Source: Armatimonadota bacterium (GTDB taxonomy: Bacteria; Armatimonadota; Zipacnadia; UBA1398; JAKPQA01). From it: DNA of 64,000 nucleotides. The stretch lies in contig JAKPQA010000182.1 of the NCBI GenBank assembly GCA_029547025.1, positions 21,942 to 85,941 of the forward strand, given 5' to 3'. Below the pieces are notes generated by a model. That model did not search any database and was not told the DNA's origin. It saw nothing but the letters and a program-made list of their open reading frames with translations. The translations under genes were made by a program, and so were the position numbers. Below are positions 44,601-51,887 of the stretch, piece after piece. Each line of letters begins with the position of its first letter. Within the stretch, counting starts at the first letter, position 1.

Positions 44601-45448
44601 ACCGTGCCTTCGAACCCGAGCAAGCACTGGCACTGGGCTTGCGGGCCAACCAGCCGGTGCCGGGCATCACCGAGACGGTACCGTTCAGTCGAACAGCGGC
44701 GCGGCTACGCGGAAGCATGATTGAGGTCGACCTCCCCTTGGCCGGAGAGCTGGGAGCCGACGAGGAGGCAGCCGTATACGTGCTGGCGTACTTCCACATC
44801 CCGACCGCGGCCAAGGTCCGGCTGCGGGTGGACGGAGCATGGGCTTTCCGCACGTGGATCGATAGGTCGCCCGGGCCGGTCAGCAGCCGATCCGCCGAAC
44901 TCGACCTTCGGGCCGGTTGGCACGAGCTGCTGGCCAAGGTCGTGGTCGGATCCGAACCGGAGCGCCTGCTGCTGGCCATCGAGCCCGCCGAACGGCCGAC
45001 GACACCCCCGGTGGGAGTGGGGCAACTGATGCTGGAGACACGCCGAAGGCCGGGAACCGACGAGCCCCCGGGAGCGGAACGCGGCACACGGCTTCGCGGC
45101 GCCGATGGTCCGCGTCACTCGTGGCGGATGGACCGCCCTCCGGTGGGCCTGTACGACCTGTGGATCCACTATGCCGCCGACGAGAACAGCAGCATCGCTG
45201 TTGCCGTCGACGGGTACGAGCAGGAGGCGGCCGCAAGCAGCACCGGCGGGACCGGGGCGCATCGATGGCTCAAAGTGGGCGTCATACCCATTGGCGCCGA
45301 TCTGGGCATTCGGTACTCCCCGGAGCCCGCGGGCGACCCCCCCGCCGCGCCACCCCAGGTGGAAGTCGAACTGCGGGGCATACGAGGGTCGCTCTGGGTC
45401 GATCGCGTGCTGCTCATCGGCGACGGTTCCTCGCCGCCGCCGGAGTGA
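41645..45448 (+). CDS. Giant secreted GH2-like protein, catalytic acid/base apparently missing
   Basis: The protein has 1267 residues. A signal peptide (VVGLLAWVVAGSVAPAAPA) is followed by the GH2 sugar-binding domain (~27-195: SLDGTWRF, EEYPQWAHYDGVAWYFR), an Ig-like domain (~195-300) and a TIM-barrel start at ~300 (FVLNGERTALRMIALEC). The GH2 catalytic Asn-Glu normally follows a VxxWSLG-type strand. Here the strand reads SVVWWSLMRGVPDD, so M411-R412 occupy that place. The nucleophile-like E495 in VLVSEIGYGG is kept. Residues ~760-960 resemble the trimerisation/GATase-like domain of beta-galactosidases, and two C-terminal beta modules follow. Weak or no hydrolase activity, or a binding role, is inferred. 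Its partner substrate is unknown. It is the last gene of a three-gene rightward run. Confidence 0.8.
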   Translation: MRRSLVVGLLAWVVAGSVAPAAPARETISLDGTWRFCIDENRIGLHRQWHVRAPQTQPIRVPSCWEEYPQWAHYDGVAWYFRTIAVGPRRGAERIALRFEAVNYRAEVYLDGTFAGRHEGGYTPFEVDLTQALQTPPRRDEGYLLAVRVLDPPDQGRADGIGLADVPHGREHLGANFGGIWQPVSLIKTPAARIADVFVQPHLQPRRLEARVRYEGPTAGLRVVHTVLALNSEDPLVVSRPVTPDDSPVWLELPASVRLWRPEDPALYRLRTTLTDGGGSEVDRVETRFGVRQFEVRDGHFVLNGERTALRMIALECVYPLSLVRPPSMGFVEQDLGSVRSLGFNAVRVMGRPAPADLVDAADRLGVLVEEEAPLSQIDDAERASEQYRREVSELVSRDRNHPSVVWWSLMRGVPDDHALLGGLAALVRSLDPSRFVLGNRGPGEAALLWSPGRTDPLLAVDARVRLSAPLSRDELARLSDLHPPGHDGVVLVSEIGYGGLPDFREVAQRYDKALRGRDVADADHSVVVALGRDIDRLLGGFPFRLPGPTGLVSAARRVDHFYVESQRAQADVLSRAVGALRASAEVDGFCIRQWDEDARTAGQGLASLFRQQKAACTVLKGALAPRAAFVLADTPTVVRTQRATATVALVNDTAAGAPCHVRLWAVSPTNESRTLADESVTVLAWGRAALHGSFEPYETGRWRIRAETRLEGETARVDEDSVWVLSEADPATTRMPVTLLTPSASMEALLAATGIAWQPFDPETSRPEVIVVPHLLPDEGYPYVELAEAELLAARGCTVVYMAQDDAAVYGLPATLTPTLGADWGSHMLLPEHPLLDGLTDAPLLSQDRGLADLAPRRILQWESSLPMEPVLPYLDIRPPGPRGTARGGLVWGAGLATERHGAGQRIYCQLECESRPESPVVRRFVGHLLWWAERSLPLQLSTVSAEDQSAYQRRMAAALRARQEHHADVLISRRVRAAKDTVLDRAFEPEQALALGLRANQPVPGITETVPFSRTAARLRGSMIEVDLPLAGELGADEEAAVYVLAYFHIPTAAKVRLRVDGAWAFRTWIDRSPGPVSSRSAELDLRAGWHELLAKVVVGSEPERLLLAIEPAERPTTPPVGVGQLMLETRRRPGTDEPPGAERGTRLRGADGPRHSWRMDRPPVGLYDLWIHYAADENSSIAVAVDGYEQEAAASSTGGTGAHRWLKVGVIPIGADLGIRYSPEPAGDPPAAPPQVEVELRGIRGSLWVDRVLLIGDGSSPPPE

Positions 45449-45617
45449 GCGACGGGGGGAGCCGTGGCGGCCATGGGATGCCCCGCGGTTCGCGATCCGG
45501 ACCGGGTAGGCGGCTGGCAGGGCGCACCGGGCATAGCGGTAACACGGGGGTGCCTCCACAACCAGGTGAGGAGCCGCTCGGGGACCCTGAGTCACCGCCC
45601 CAGGGGGCACCGATCGC

Positions 45618-46388
45618 CTATCGCTCGTCGCAGTGCAGCCGCACGGTGAAGTCGTACCGGTCGCCCCGCCAGAGCGAGTGGAGGTACTGCACCGGCCGCG
45701 TTTGGTCGTCGTAGATCGTCCGGGTGATGACGAACAAGGCCTCGCCCTTCTCGATGTGGAGGAGACGCGCTTCGTCAGGCGTCGCGCGGCGGGTTCGAAG
45801 GGTCTGCTCGGCGAATGCGAGCTTCAGCCCGTACTGGTCTGAGAAGATTCGCCACAGTGATCCCGCCAGGTCCTGCACGGGAAGACCCGGGGTGAGCGTG
45901 CAGGGGATGTAGCACCACTGGAGGCTGACGGGCTCGTCATCGGCCAGGCGCAGCCGGTAGACCTCCCACACGTTCTCGCCCTGAGCCAGGCCGAGGGCGT
46001 GGCGGACGTGCGCGGGCGGCGCCATGGCCTGAACCCGCAGGACCTGGGCGCCCGGTCGCCAGCCCCGGGCCTCCATGTCGGCCGTCACCGAGCAGAGCTT
46101 GGTGAGCTCGTGCGTCAGCCGCCGTCGCGCCACGAAGGTCCCTCGACCGCGCTCGCGGCTGACGAGGCCCTCGCGCTCGAGAAGCTGCAGGGCCTGGCGG
46201 ACCGGCCCCCGGCTGACACCGAACTGCCGGCAGAGCTCGACTTCGGTGGGGAGCCCTGCCCTCTCGCCCTCGGGCGCGGCCTCGAGGTCGCGGATGGCCT
46301 GTCGCAGGTTTTCGGCGATCTGATAGTAGAGCGGGACCGGGGTCGCTCGGTCGAGCGGGCGGGCTGCGAGGATGTTGGTGCGCGACAC
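45618..46388 (-). CDS. GntR/HutC-family transcriptional regulator
   Basis: The protein has 256 residues from GTG 46388, with GGAGGTG just upstream. Residues ~15-90 are a GntR winged helix: PVPLYYQIAENLRQAI, GLPTEVELCRQFGVSRGPVRQALQLLEREGLV and RGRGTFVA. The rest is a UTRA effector domain typical of the HutC subfamily. The end reads YDDQTRPVQYLHSLWRGDRYDFTVRLHCDE, where a ligand such as a sugar phosphate would bind. The gene is divergent from the PfkB-2-oxoacid dehydrogenase operon across 119 bases. A perfect inverted repeat, GTATAG-TTGT-CTATAC, lies there, so it most likely represses that operon and itself. Confidence 0.93.
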   Translation of the reverse strand: MSRTNILAARPLDRATPVPLYYQIAENLRQAIRDLEAAPEGERAGLPTEVELCRQFGVSRGPVRQALQLLEREGLVSRERGRGTFVARRRLTHELTKLCSVTADMEARGWRPGAQVLRVQAMAPPAHVRHALGLAQGENVWEVYRLRLADDEPVSLQWCYIPCTLTPGLPVQDLAGSLWRIFSDQYGLKLAFAEQTLRTRRATPDEARLLHIEKGEALFVITRTIYDDQTRPVQYLHSLWRGDRYDFTVRLHCDER

Positions 46389-46438
46389 GGGAGCACCTCC
46401 GGGTCGGTCCAGGGTCTGGCGCCCCGCCGGGCGGATTG

Positions 46439-46454
46439 GTATAGTTGTCTATAC
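46439..46454. promoter_or_regulatory. Likely GntR operator
   Basis: GTATAG at 46439-46444 and CTATAC at 46449-46454 form a perfect inverted repeat around a TTGT spacer. A second, overlapping TTGT-N4-ACAA symmetry lies at 46445-46456. Size and sequence fit HutC-type GntR operators. The site lies between the divergent regulator and kinase genes, about 53 bases before the kinase start and 50 bases from the regulator start, where promoter overlap is expected. Confidence 0.7.
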
Positions 46455-46507
46455 AATTCAGGCTACTGTCGGCTCTGGGCGACGTCAAGCGGGAGATGGA
46501 GTGACCC

Positions 46508-47449
46508 ATGGACCGGCTCGACGTGCTGTGCGTGGGCATCGCGGTGGCCGATGTCATGGCCAAGGCCATCGACGAGATCCCCGAGTGGGACCGGCTCGGC
46601 ACTTTCGACCACATCGAGCATCACATCGGCGGGTGCGCCGTGAACACGGCCGTGGACCTGCAGCGGCTGGGGGTCCGAGCGGCCGTTGCCGCCTGCGTTG
46701 GGCGGGATGCCACGGGCGACTTTGTCCGGAGGACACTGGCGAGCTCCGGCGTGAACACCGAGGGCTTGGTCGACTCCGACGCGGCAGCGACCTCCTACAC
46801 CTTCGTGATGATCGGGTCGGACGGCCGGCGGCGCTACCTGCACCATGTGGGCGCCAACGCCGTGTTCACGGAGACTGATGTGCCGGATGCGCTCATTGCC
46901 CGGGCGCGGATCCTGCACATCGGCGGGGCACTGCTGATGCCGGCCATGGACGGCGAGCCCACGGTGCGTCTGCTGGCCCGAGCGCGGCAGCTCGGCGCGA
47001 CTACATCGATGGACACGGCCTTCAACCCGAACGTGGACGCCGCAGCACTCATCGAGCCCTGCCTCCCGCACCTCGATGTGTTCATTCCGAGCATCGAGGA
47101 GGCCCAGGCCATCACAGGCGAGTCGGACCCGGGCCGCATCCTGGACACGCTGGACGGGCACGGCACCCGCACCCTCGGAGTGAAGCTCGGGGCCGAGGGG
47201 TGCCTGATCCGCTCCAGCGGCGAGACGCGGCGCCACGCCGCCTTCGAGGTCGGCGTGGTCGACGGCTCGGGTGCGGGCGATGCTTTCTTTGCGGGTTACC
47301 TGTACGGCGTCTTGCAGGGCTGGGGCGCCGATGAGTCGGCCTGCTTCGCCAACGCCACCGCGGCCCACTGCATTCAGGCCATCGGGTGCAGCGCCGGGGT
47401 GCCGACGGCAGAGGAGGTGCGGGCGTTCATGCGAGCTGTAGCCCGGTGA
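46508..47449 (+). CDS. PfkB family carbohydrate kinase
   Basis: The protein has 313 residues, with GGAGATGGAGTGACCC before ATG 46508. The N-terminal DVLCVGIAVADVMAKAID and GGCAVNTAVDLQRLG match the ribokinase fold that binds a sugar. The C-terminal VDGSGAGDAFFAGYL holds the anion hole and the catalytic base D258. PfkB kinases phosphorylate ribose, fructose, 2-keto-3-deoxygluconate, nucleosides and similar compounds with ATP. It is the first gene of the operon that continues with E1 alpha, E1 beta, an aldolase-like gene and E2, after a 155-base gap with an inverted repeat. Phosphorylation of a sugar that is then cleaved to a 2-oxoacid is the implied pathway. Confidence 0.92.
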   Translation: MDRLDVLCVGIAVADVMAKAIDEIPEWDRLGTFDHIEHHIGGCAVNTAVDLQRLGVRAAVAACVGRDATGDFVRRTLASSGVNTEGLVDSDAAATSYTFVMIGSDGRRRYLHHVGANAVFTETDVPDALIARARILHIGGALLMPAMDGEPTVRLLARARQLGATTSMDTAFNPNVDAAALIEPCLPHLDVFIPSIEEAQAITGESDPGRILDTLDGHGTRTLGVKLGAEGCLIRSSGETRRHAAFEVGVVDGSGAGDAFFAGYLYGVLQGWGADESACFANATAAHCIQAIGCSAGVPTAEEVRAFMRAVAR

Positions 47450-47455
47450 CAGGGC

Positions 47456-47503
47456 GGGCCGGATGGCGCCCTTGCGGCCTCGCGGGCCCCTTTCATCCGG
47501 CCC
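47456..47503 (+). repeat. 10-bp inverted repeat after the PfkB gene
   Basis: GGGCCGGATG (47456-47465) and CATCCGGCCC (47494-47503) are perfect complements with a 28-base interval, starting 6 bases after the kinase stop. It may be an attenuating hairpin or a terminator that lowers transcription of the downstream dehydrogenase genes. There is no U-tract directly after it. Confidence 0.5.
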
Positions 47504-47604
47504 CTCCTCGGTCTGCGGAGGGTGTTCGCATGGGCCGAGCACGGGGACCAGCCGAAGGCGGGTAGAACCCTACCCGGTCCGAGCTTGCGCGAAGGAGGAC
47601 TGCC

Positions 47605-48582
47605 ATGCCCCAACCCCCCGGCGATCCACTACTCCGGATGTACCGCCAGATGGTGCGCATCCGGCAGTTCGAGGAGACCGTCAGCCGGCTGTTCCTCGAG
47701 GGCCGGCTACCGGGCACGTTGCATCTCTATGCCGGCCAGGAGGCCTGCGCCGTCGGCGTCTGCGAGGCGCTGAAGCCCACCGACTGGATCACCAGCACAC
47801 ATCGGGCCCACGGCCACGCCATCGCCAAGGGCGTATCGATGGACTCGATGATGGCCGAGCTGTTCGCACGGACCACGGGCTGCGCGGGCGGCTACGGCGG
47901 ATCGATGCACATGGGTGACCCCGCCGTGGGCGCACTCACGGCCATCGCCATCGTGGCCGGGAACGCGCCGGTGGCCGCCGGCATGGCGCTCGGGTTCAGG
48001 ATGCAGGCCACGGGCCAGGTGGTGGCGTGCTTCACAGGCGACGGGGCACTCAATGAGGGCGCTTTCCACGAGGCGGCGAACATGGCGGCCATCTGGGACC
48101 TGCCCGTCATCTTCGTGTGCGAGAACAACCTCTACGGCGCTTCGACGCCCATCGCCGAGGTGGTGAAGCTCGAGCGCCTTTCGGACCGCGCTGCCGGCTA
48201 CGGGTTCCCGGGCATCACGGTTGACGGCATGGATGTGCAGGCCGTGTATGAGGCGATGGTGCCGGTCGTGGAACGGGCTCGGACCGGTGGCGGGCCCACG
48301 CTCGTGGAGTGCCTCACGTACCGCTACACGGGCCACTCGCGGAACGACACGCGCGGCTACCGCACCCGGGCGGAGGAGGCCGAATGGAAGGCACGTGACC
48401 CGATCCCGAGACTGGCCGCGCATCTGACGGCGAGTGGAATCGCCACGGAGGCCGAGGTGGCGGCCATCGCCGAGGAGGTCGCGGCCGAGCTCGAGCGGGC
48501 GGTGCGTTTCGCCGAGGAGAGCCCCTCCCCTGCCCCCGAGGACTGTCTGCGCCATGTGTTCGCCGAGGAGGTGCGCGGCTGA
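47605..48582 (+). CDS. 2-oxoacid (pyruvate/acetoin-type) dehydrogenase E1 alpha subunit
   Basis: The protein has 325 residues, with AAGGAGG before ATG 47605. It binds thiamine diphosphate and, with E1 beta, decarboxylates a 2-oxoacid onto the E2 lipoyl arm. The start RMYRQMVRIRQFEETVSRLF, STHRAHGHAIAKG and GGYGGSMHM are family features. The ThDP motif GDGALNEGAFHEAANMAAIW starts at residue 145 and runs to NN 174-175. The length is short for pyruvate dehydrogenase alpha and fits the acetoin-dehydrogenase/PdhA group. Its stop overlaps the E1 beta start (TGATG). Pyruvate is the default substrate, acetoin or a branched oxoacid an alternative. The dihydrolipoamide dehydrogenase partner is at 7.9 kb. 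Confidence 0.93.
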   Translation: MPQPPGDPLLRMYRQMVRIRQFEETVSRLFLEGRLPGTLHLYAGQEACAVGVCEALKPTDWITSTHRAHGHAIAKGVSMDSMMAELFARTTGCAGGYGGSMHMGDPAVGALTAIAIVAGNAPVAAGMALGFRMQATGQVVACFTGDGALNEGAFHEAANMAAIWDLPVIFVCENNLYGASTPIAEVVKLERLSDRAAGYGFPGITVDGMDVQAVYEAMVPVVERARTGGGPTLVECLTYRYTGHSRNDTRGYRTRAEEAEWKARDPIPRLAAHLTASGIATEAEVAAIAEEVAAELERAVRFAEESPSPAPEDCLRHVFAEEVRG

Positions 48583-49616
48583 TGGCGGGCGAGACGAAGA
48601 CCATGACCATCGCCGAGGCACTGCGCGAGGCGATTCGCGAGGAGATGCGGCGGGATCCGCGAGTGTTCTGCCTGGGGGAGGACATCGGCATCCCCGGTGG
48701 CTTCGGCGGGGCGTTCACGGTCACACTGGGCCTCTCGGACGAGTTCGGCCGGCAGCGCATCCTCGACACGCCCATCTCCGAAGCGGGTATCGCTGGCATG
48801 GCCGTCGGTGCCGCGCTGGCGGGCATGAGGCCCATCGCCGATGTGCAGTATGCGGACTTCCTCTTCTGCGCCATGGATCAGCTCGTGAACCAGGCGGCGA
48901 AGATGCGCTACATGTCCGGCGGCAAGCTGACCGTCCCCATGGTGATGCGCGCGCCGTGCGGAGCGACCACGCGGGCGGCGCAGCACGGGCAGAGCCCCGA
49001 GTCGTTCTTCATCCACGTGCCGGGTCTCAAGGTGGCGTGCCCCTCGACGGCCTACGACGCCAAGGGGCTACTCAAGACGGCGATCCGCGACGACAACCCG
49101 GTGCTGTTCTTCGAACACAAGCTGCTCTACGGCAGCAAGGGGATGCGGGCCGAGGTCGGAGCACTCTCGCCGGTGGGTGAGGTGCCCATCGAGGACTACA
49201 CCATTCCATTCGGGCAGGCCGTGGTGCGGCGCGAGGGGACCGATGTCACCATCGTCGCCAAGCTGCGGATGGTCTATGAGGCCTTGGCTGCCGCCGAGGC
49301 GTTGGCGGCCGAGGGCATCGAGTGCGAGGTCATCGACCCACGGACACTGGTGCCCTTCGACACCGAGACGGTGGTCGCATCCGTCGCCAAGACGGAGCAC
49401 CTGGTCGTGGTGGATGAATGTCCCCGCACGGGAGGCTGGGCGGGCGAGGTCGCCGCGGAGATCCAGGAGAAGGCGTTCGGCCATCTCGATGCTCCGATCC
49501 ACCGCGTGACCGCGCCGGACACGCCGGTGCCCTTCGCACCGGTGATGGAGCGGTTCTACGTACCGGGCCGAGACGACATCGCCCGGGCGGTGCAGGGGGT
49601 GCTCCAATGGCGCTAG
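48582..49616 (+). CDS. 2-oxoacid dehydrogenase E1 beta subunit
   Basis: The protein has 344 residues and starts on the last base of the E1 alpha stop codon. The sequence TMTIAEALREAIREEMRRDP, LGEDIGIPGGFGGAF and RILDTPISEAGIAGMAVGAALAG shows the transketolase-like beta subunit of pyruvate, acetoin or branched-chain 2-oxoacid dehydrogenases. It supplies the pyrimidine-binding side of the ThDP site, including the Glu in ISEAGI. The C-terminal transketolase domain ends near VMERFYVPGRDDIARAVQ. It overlaps the next, aldolase-like gene by 10 bases. Together with E1 alpha and E2 it forms a compact complex operon with a non-standard gene inserted. Confidence 0.93.
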   Translation: MAGETKTMTIAEALREAIREEMRRDPRVFCLGEDIGIPGGFGGAFTVTLGLSDEFGRQRILDTPISEAGIAGMAVGAALAGMRPIADVQYADFLFCAMDQLVNQAAKMRYMSGGKLTVPMVMRAPCGATTRAAQHGQSPESFFIHVPGLKVACPSTAYDAKGLLKTAIRDDNPVLFFEHKLLYGSKGMRAEVGALSPVGEVPIEDYTIPFGQAVVRREGTDVTIVAKLRMVYEALAAAEALAAEGIECEVIDPRTLVPFDTETVVASVAKTEHLVVVDECPRTGGWAGEVAAEIQEKAFGHLDAPIHRVTAPDTPVPFAPVMERFYVPGRDDIARAVQGVLQWR

Positions 49617-50491
49617 CGCGTCTCTCGGACTTGCTGGGCAGGGCTGAGCGTGGTGGGTACGCCCTGGGGTACTTCGAGGCCTGGGACACGTACAGCATGG
49701 AGGCAGTCGCTGAGGCGGCCGAAGCCGAGCGCTCACCGGTGGTACTGGGCTTCGGCGGTATGATGATGGACCCGGAGTGGCTCGACCGGTATGGCATCGA
49801 ACCGCTGGGAGCGTACGGCCGGAGTGTGGCCGAGCGCATCCGGGTGCCCGCGGCACTGATCCTCAACGAGGTGTGGACACTCGAGCACGCGTGCCGAGGC
49901 ATTGGTGCCGGTTTCAACGTCGTCATGCTCAACTCGTGCACGCTGCCGTACGCCGAGAACGTGGCGCAGACGCGCCAACTGGTCGAGATTGCGCACGCCC
50001 AGGGTGTCGAGGTCCAGGCCGAGCTGGGGCAGCTCCCGGATTTCGGCGCTCAGGACGCGGGTGAGTTGACCGATCCGGAGCAGGCGCGGGAGTTCATCGC
50101 GGCCACCGGCGCGGACTTTCTGGCCGTGTCGGTGGGGAACGAGCATCTGCGGACGCGTGGAGCGTCGCCCATCGATCTCGAACGCCTGCGCGCCATCCGG
50201 GCCGCGGTCAGCGTGCCGCTGGTCATCCACGGGGGAAGCGGTCTTCCTCCGGGGACCATCGGGGAGCTGGTCCACGAGGGCGTGGGGCTGTTCCACGTGG
50301 GGACCATTATGAAGCGCCGGCATCTGGAGGCGACCCGCACCGCCTTTGCCCACCTGCCCGCCGACGTCAACTACCAGGCCGTGGTAGGCTCGCGGAAGTT
50401 GAGTGATTTCCTGGTGCCCGGACGGGCCGCCATCGGTGAGTCCGTGCGGGCCTTGATGCGCTCCTGCGGCTCCTCGGGGAGGGCTGGGTAA
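49607..50491 (+). CDS. Class II fructose-bisphosphate aldolase-like protein with altered active site
   Basis: The protein has 294 residues from ATG 49607, inside the E1 beta end. The fold is that of class II (FbaA/GatY/IolJ) aldolases: SPVVLGFGG, GFNVVMLNSCTLPYAENVAQTRQLVEIAHAQGVEVQAELG, then LVIHGGSGLPPG and GLFHVGT. Canonical members carry HxDH after the first strand, giving a zinc His and the catalytic Asp. Here the corresponding LILNEVWTLEH has N and E at those places. The zinc Glu in AELG and the His of HGGSG remain. It may have a different aldol or lyase chemistry, or be non-catalytic. It lies between E1 beta (10-base overlap) and E2 (1 base apart), so it is strictly co-expressed with the complex. 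It may supply a pyruvate-type oxoacid to it. Confidence 0.8.
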   Translation: MALARLSDLLGRAERGGYALGYFEAWDTYSMEAVAEAAEAERSPVVLGFGGMMMDPEWLDRYGIEPLGAYGRSVAERIRVPAALILNEVWTLEHACRGIGAGFNVVMLNSCTLPYAENVAQTRQLVEIAHAQGVEVQAELGQLPDFGAQDAGELTDPEQAREFIAATGADFLAVSVGNEHLRTRGASPIDLERLRAIRAAVSVPLVIHGGSGLPPGTIGELVHEGVGLFHVGTIMKRRHLEATRTAFAHLPADVNYQAVVGSRKLSDFLVPGRAAIGESVRALMRSCGSSGRAG

Positions 50492-50492
50492 T

Positions 50493-51611
50493 ATGGCGAC
50501 GCCGATCGTGGTCCCCGATGCAGGGCAGACGACCGACGAGATGGTGCTCGCCAACTGGCACGTGAACGTGGGCGACGTTGTGCAGATCGGAGACGTGCTG
50601 GCCGACATCGAGACCGACAAGGCCGTGGCCGAGCTCGAGTCCGTCGCCGCGGGCCACGTGCTGGCCGTGTTGGCGGAAGAGGGCGACACGATCCGAGTGG
50701 GCCAGACACTCCTGTGGATTGGGCAGCCAGGAGAGGGCGTGCCGGACCCAGCGGCCGAGGCGGAGGAAACGGGGGCACGGCAGGCAGCCCGGACGGCGGA
50801 GATGGTGGCCTCCGCCGAGACCGGTGGGCTCCGGGCCACGCCCGCCGCGCGGACGCTGGCCCGCGAGCGCCAGGCCGACCTGGCCGCCATCACGGGGACC
50901 GGACCGAATGGCTGTGTGGTGAAGCGGGACGTACTGGCCGCGGCAGGCCCACCACCGGGCGGCATGGTCCGGCCGGTGGCGCCGCTGAGCGATATGCGCC
51001 GGGCCATCGGTCGGCGGCTGCAGCAGAGCGTGCGCGAGGTGCCCCAGTTCCAGGTCGGCATCGAGGTGGACATGACGCTCGCGCTAGCGGCGCGCCAGGC
51101 GCAGCCTGCGAAGGTGAGCATCAACGACGTGGTCGTGAAGGCCTGCGGCGACACGCTGGCCAGGTTCCCGGCCATGAACTGCCAGCTCGACGGAGACGGC
51201 GTCCGCTATCTCGACGAGGCGAACGTGGGCATGGCGGTCCGTGTCGACGACGGGCTGGTGGTGCCCATCGTGCGGTGCGTCGATCAGCTCTCGCTGGGGG
51301 AACTGGCTGCCCGCACCCGGGAGTTGATCGACAGCGCCCGGGCGGGTCGTGTGCCTCTCGGGCTGCGGAGTGCGCTGACGGTCTCGAACCTGGGGATGTA
51401 CGGGATCCGGTGGTTCACGGCGATCGTGAACCCGCCCGAGGCGGCCATTGTGGCGGTGGGGGCCATCGAGGACAAGCTGGTACTGGGCCCCCGGGGCATC
51501 ATGGCCGTTCCAACGCTGGCGCTGACCCTGTCGGTGGATCACCGACTCATCGACGGCGCGCTGGCGGCGCGGTTCCTCGCGGCGGTGAAGGCGCAACTCG
51601 AGGGCGCGTAG
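50493..51611 (+). CDS. 2-oxoacid dehydrogenase E2 (dihydrolipoyl acyltransferase)
   Basis: The protein has 372 residues and begins one base after the aldolase-like stop. A single lipoyl domain at ~1-77 has the lipoylated K43 in IETDKAVAELES. A peripheral-subunit-binding domain at ~112-147 (ATPAARTLARERQADLAAITGTGPNG) docks E1/E3. The catalytic domain at ~160-372 ends with the active-site SVDHRLIDGALAARFL (HxxxDG). It transfers the acyl group from lipoamide to CoA. The E1 subunits are immediately upstream, and an E3 is at 7.9 kb. The acyl product is probably acetyl-CoA, but the catalytic domain alone does not fix the substrate. Confidence 0.93.
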   Translation: MATPIVVPDAGQTTDEMVLANWHVNVGDVVQIGDVLADIETDKAVAELESVAAGHVLAVLAEEGDTIRVGQTLLWIGQPGEGVPDPAAEAEETGARQAARTAEMVASAETGGLRATPAARTLARERQADLAAITGTGPNGCVVKRDVLAAAGPPPGGMVRPVAPLSDMRRAIGRRLQQSVREVPQFQVGIEVDMTLALAARQAQPAKVSINDVVVKACGDTLARFPAMNCQLDGDGVRYLDEANVGMAVRVDDGLVVPIVRCVDQLSLGELAARTRELIDSARAGRVPLGLRSALTVSNLGMYGIRWFTAIVNPPEAAIVAVGAIEDKLVLGPRGIMAVPTLALTLSVDHRLIDGALAARFLAAVKAQLEGA

Positions 51612-51887
51612 GCGCATGGAGCTCCGTCGCGGGCCCACCACGGGACCGGTCCCCTGGGTCTTCCATGGCTGCCCCCGAGAGCTATCGCTTGGCCGCCAAG
51701 CCAACGGTCTCTGGATGACGAGGAGCGGCGAGCGGACCCGGGCGTGCTCGGGCTTGGGCCCGCCCGAGCTGCGTGCGCGCTTCACTCCTGGCCCCCATTC
51801 CGAGTCGGAGGGCTGTGGGCCGCGGCGACGAACCAAAGAGGAGGCCGCGCGAGCAGACCCAGGCCATTCGATCAAGGAGGATGTGCC

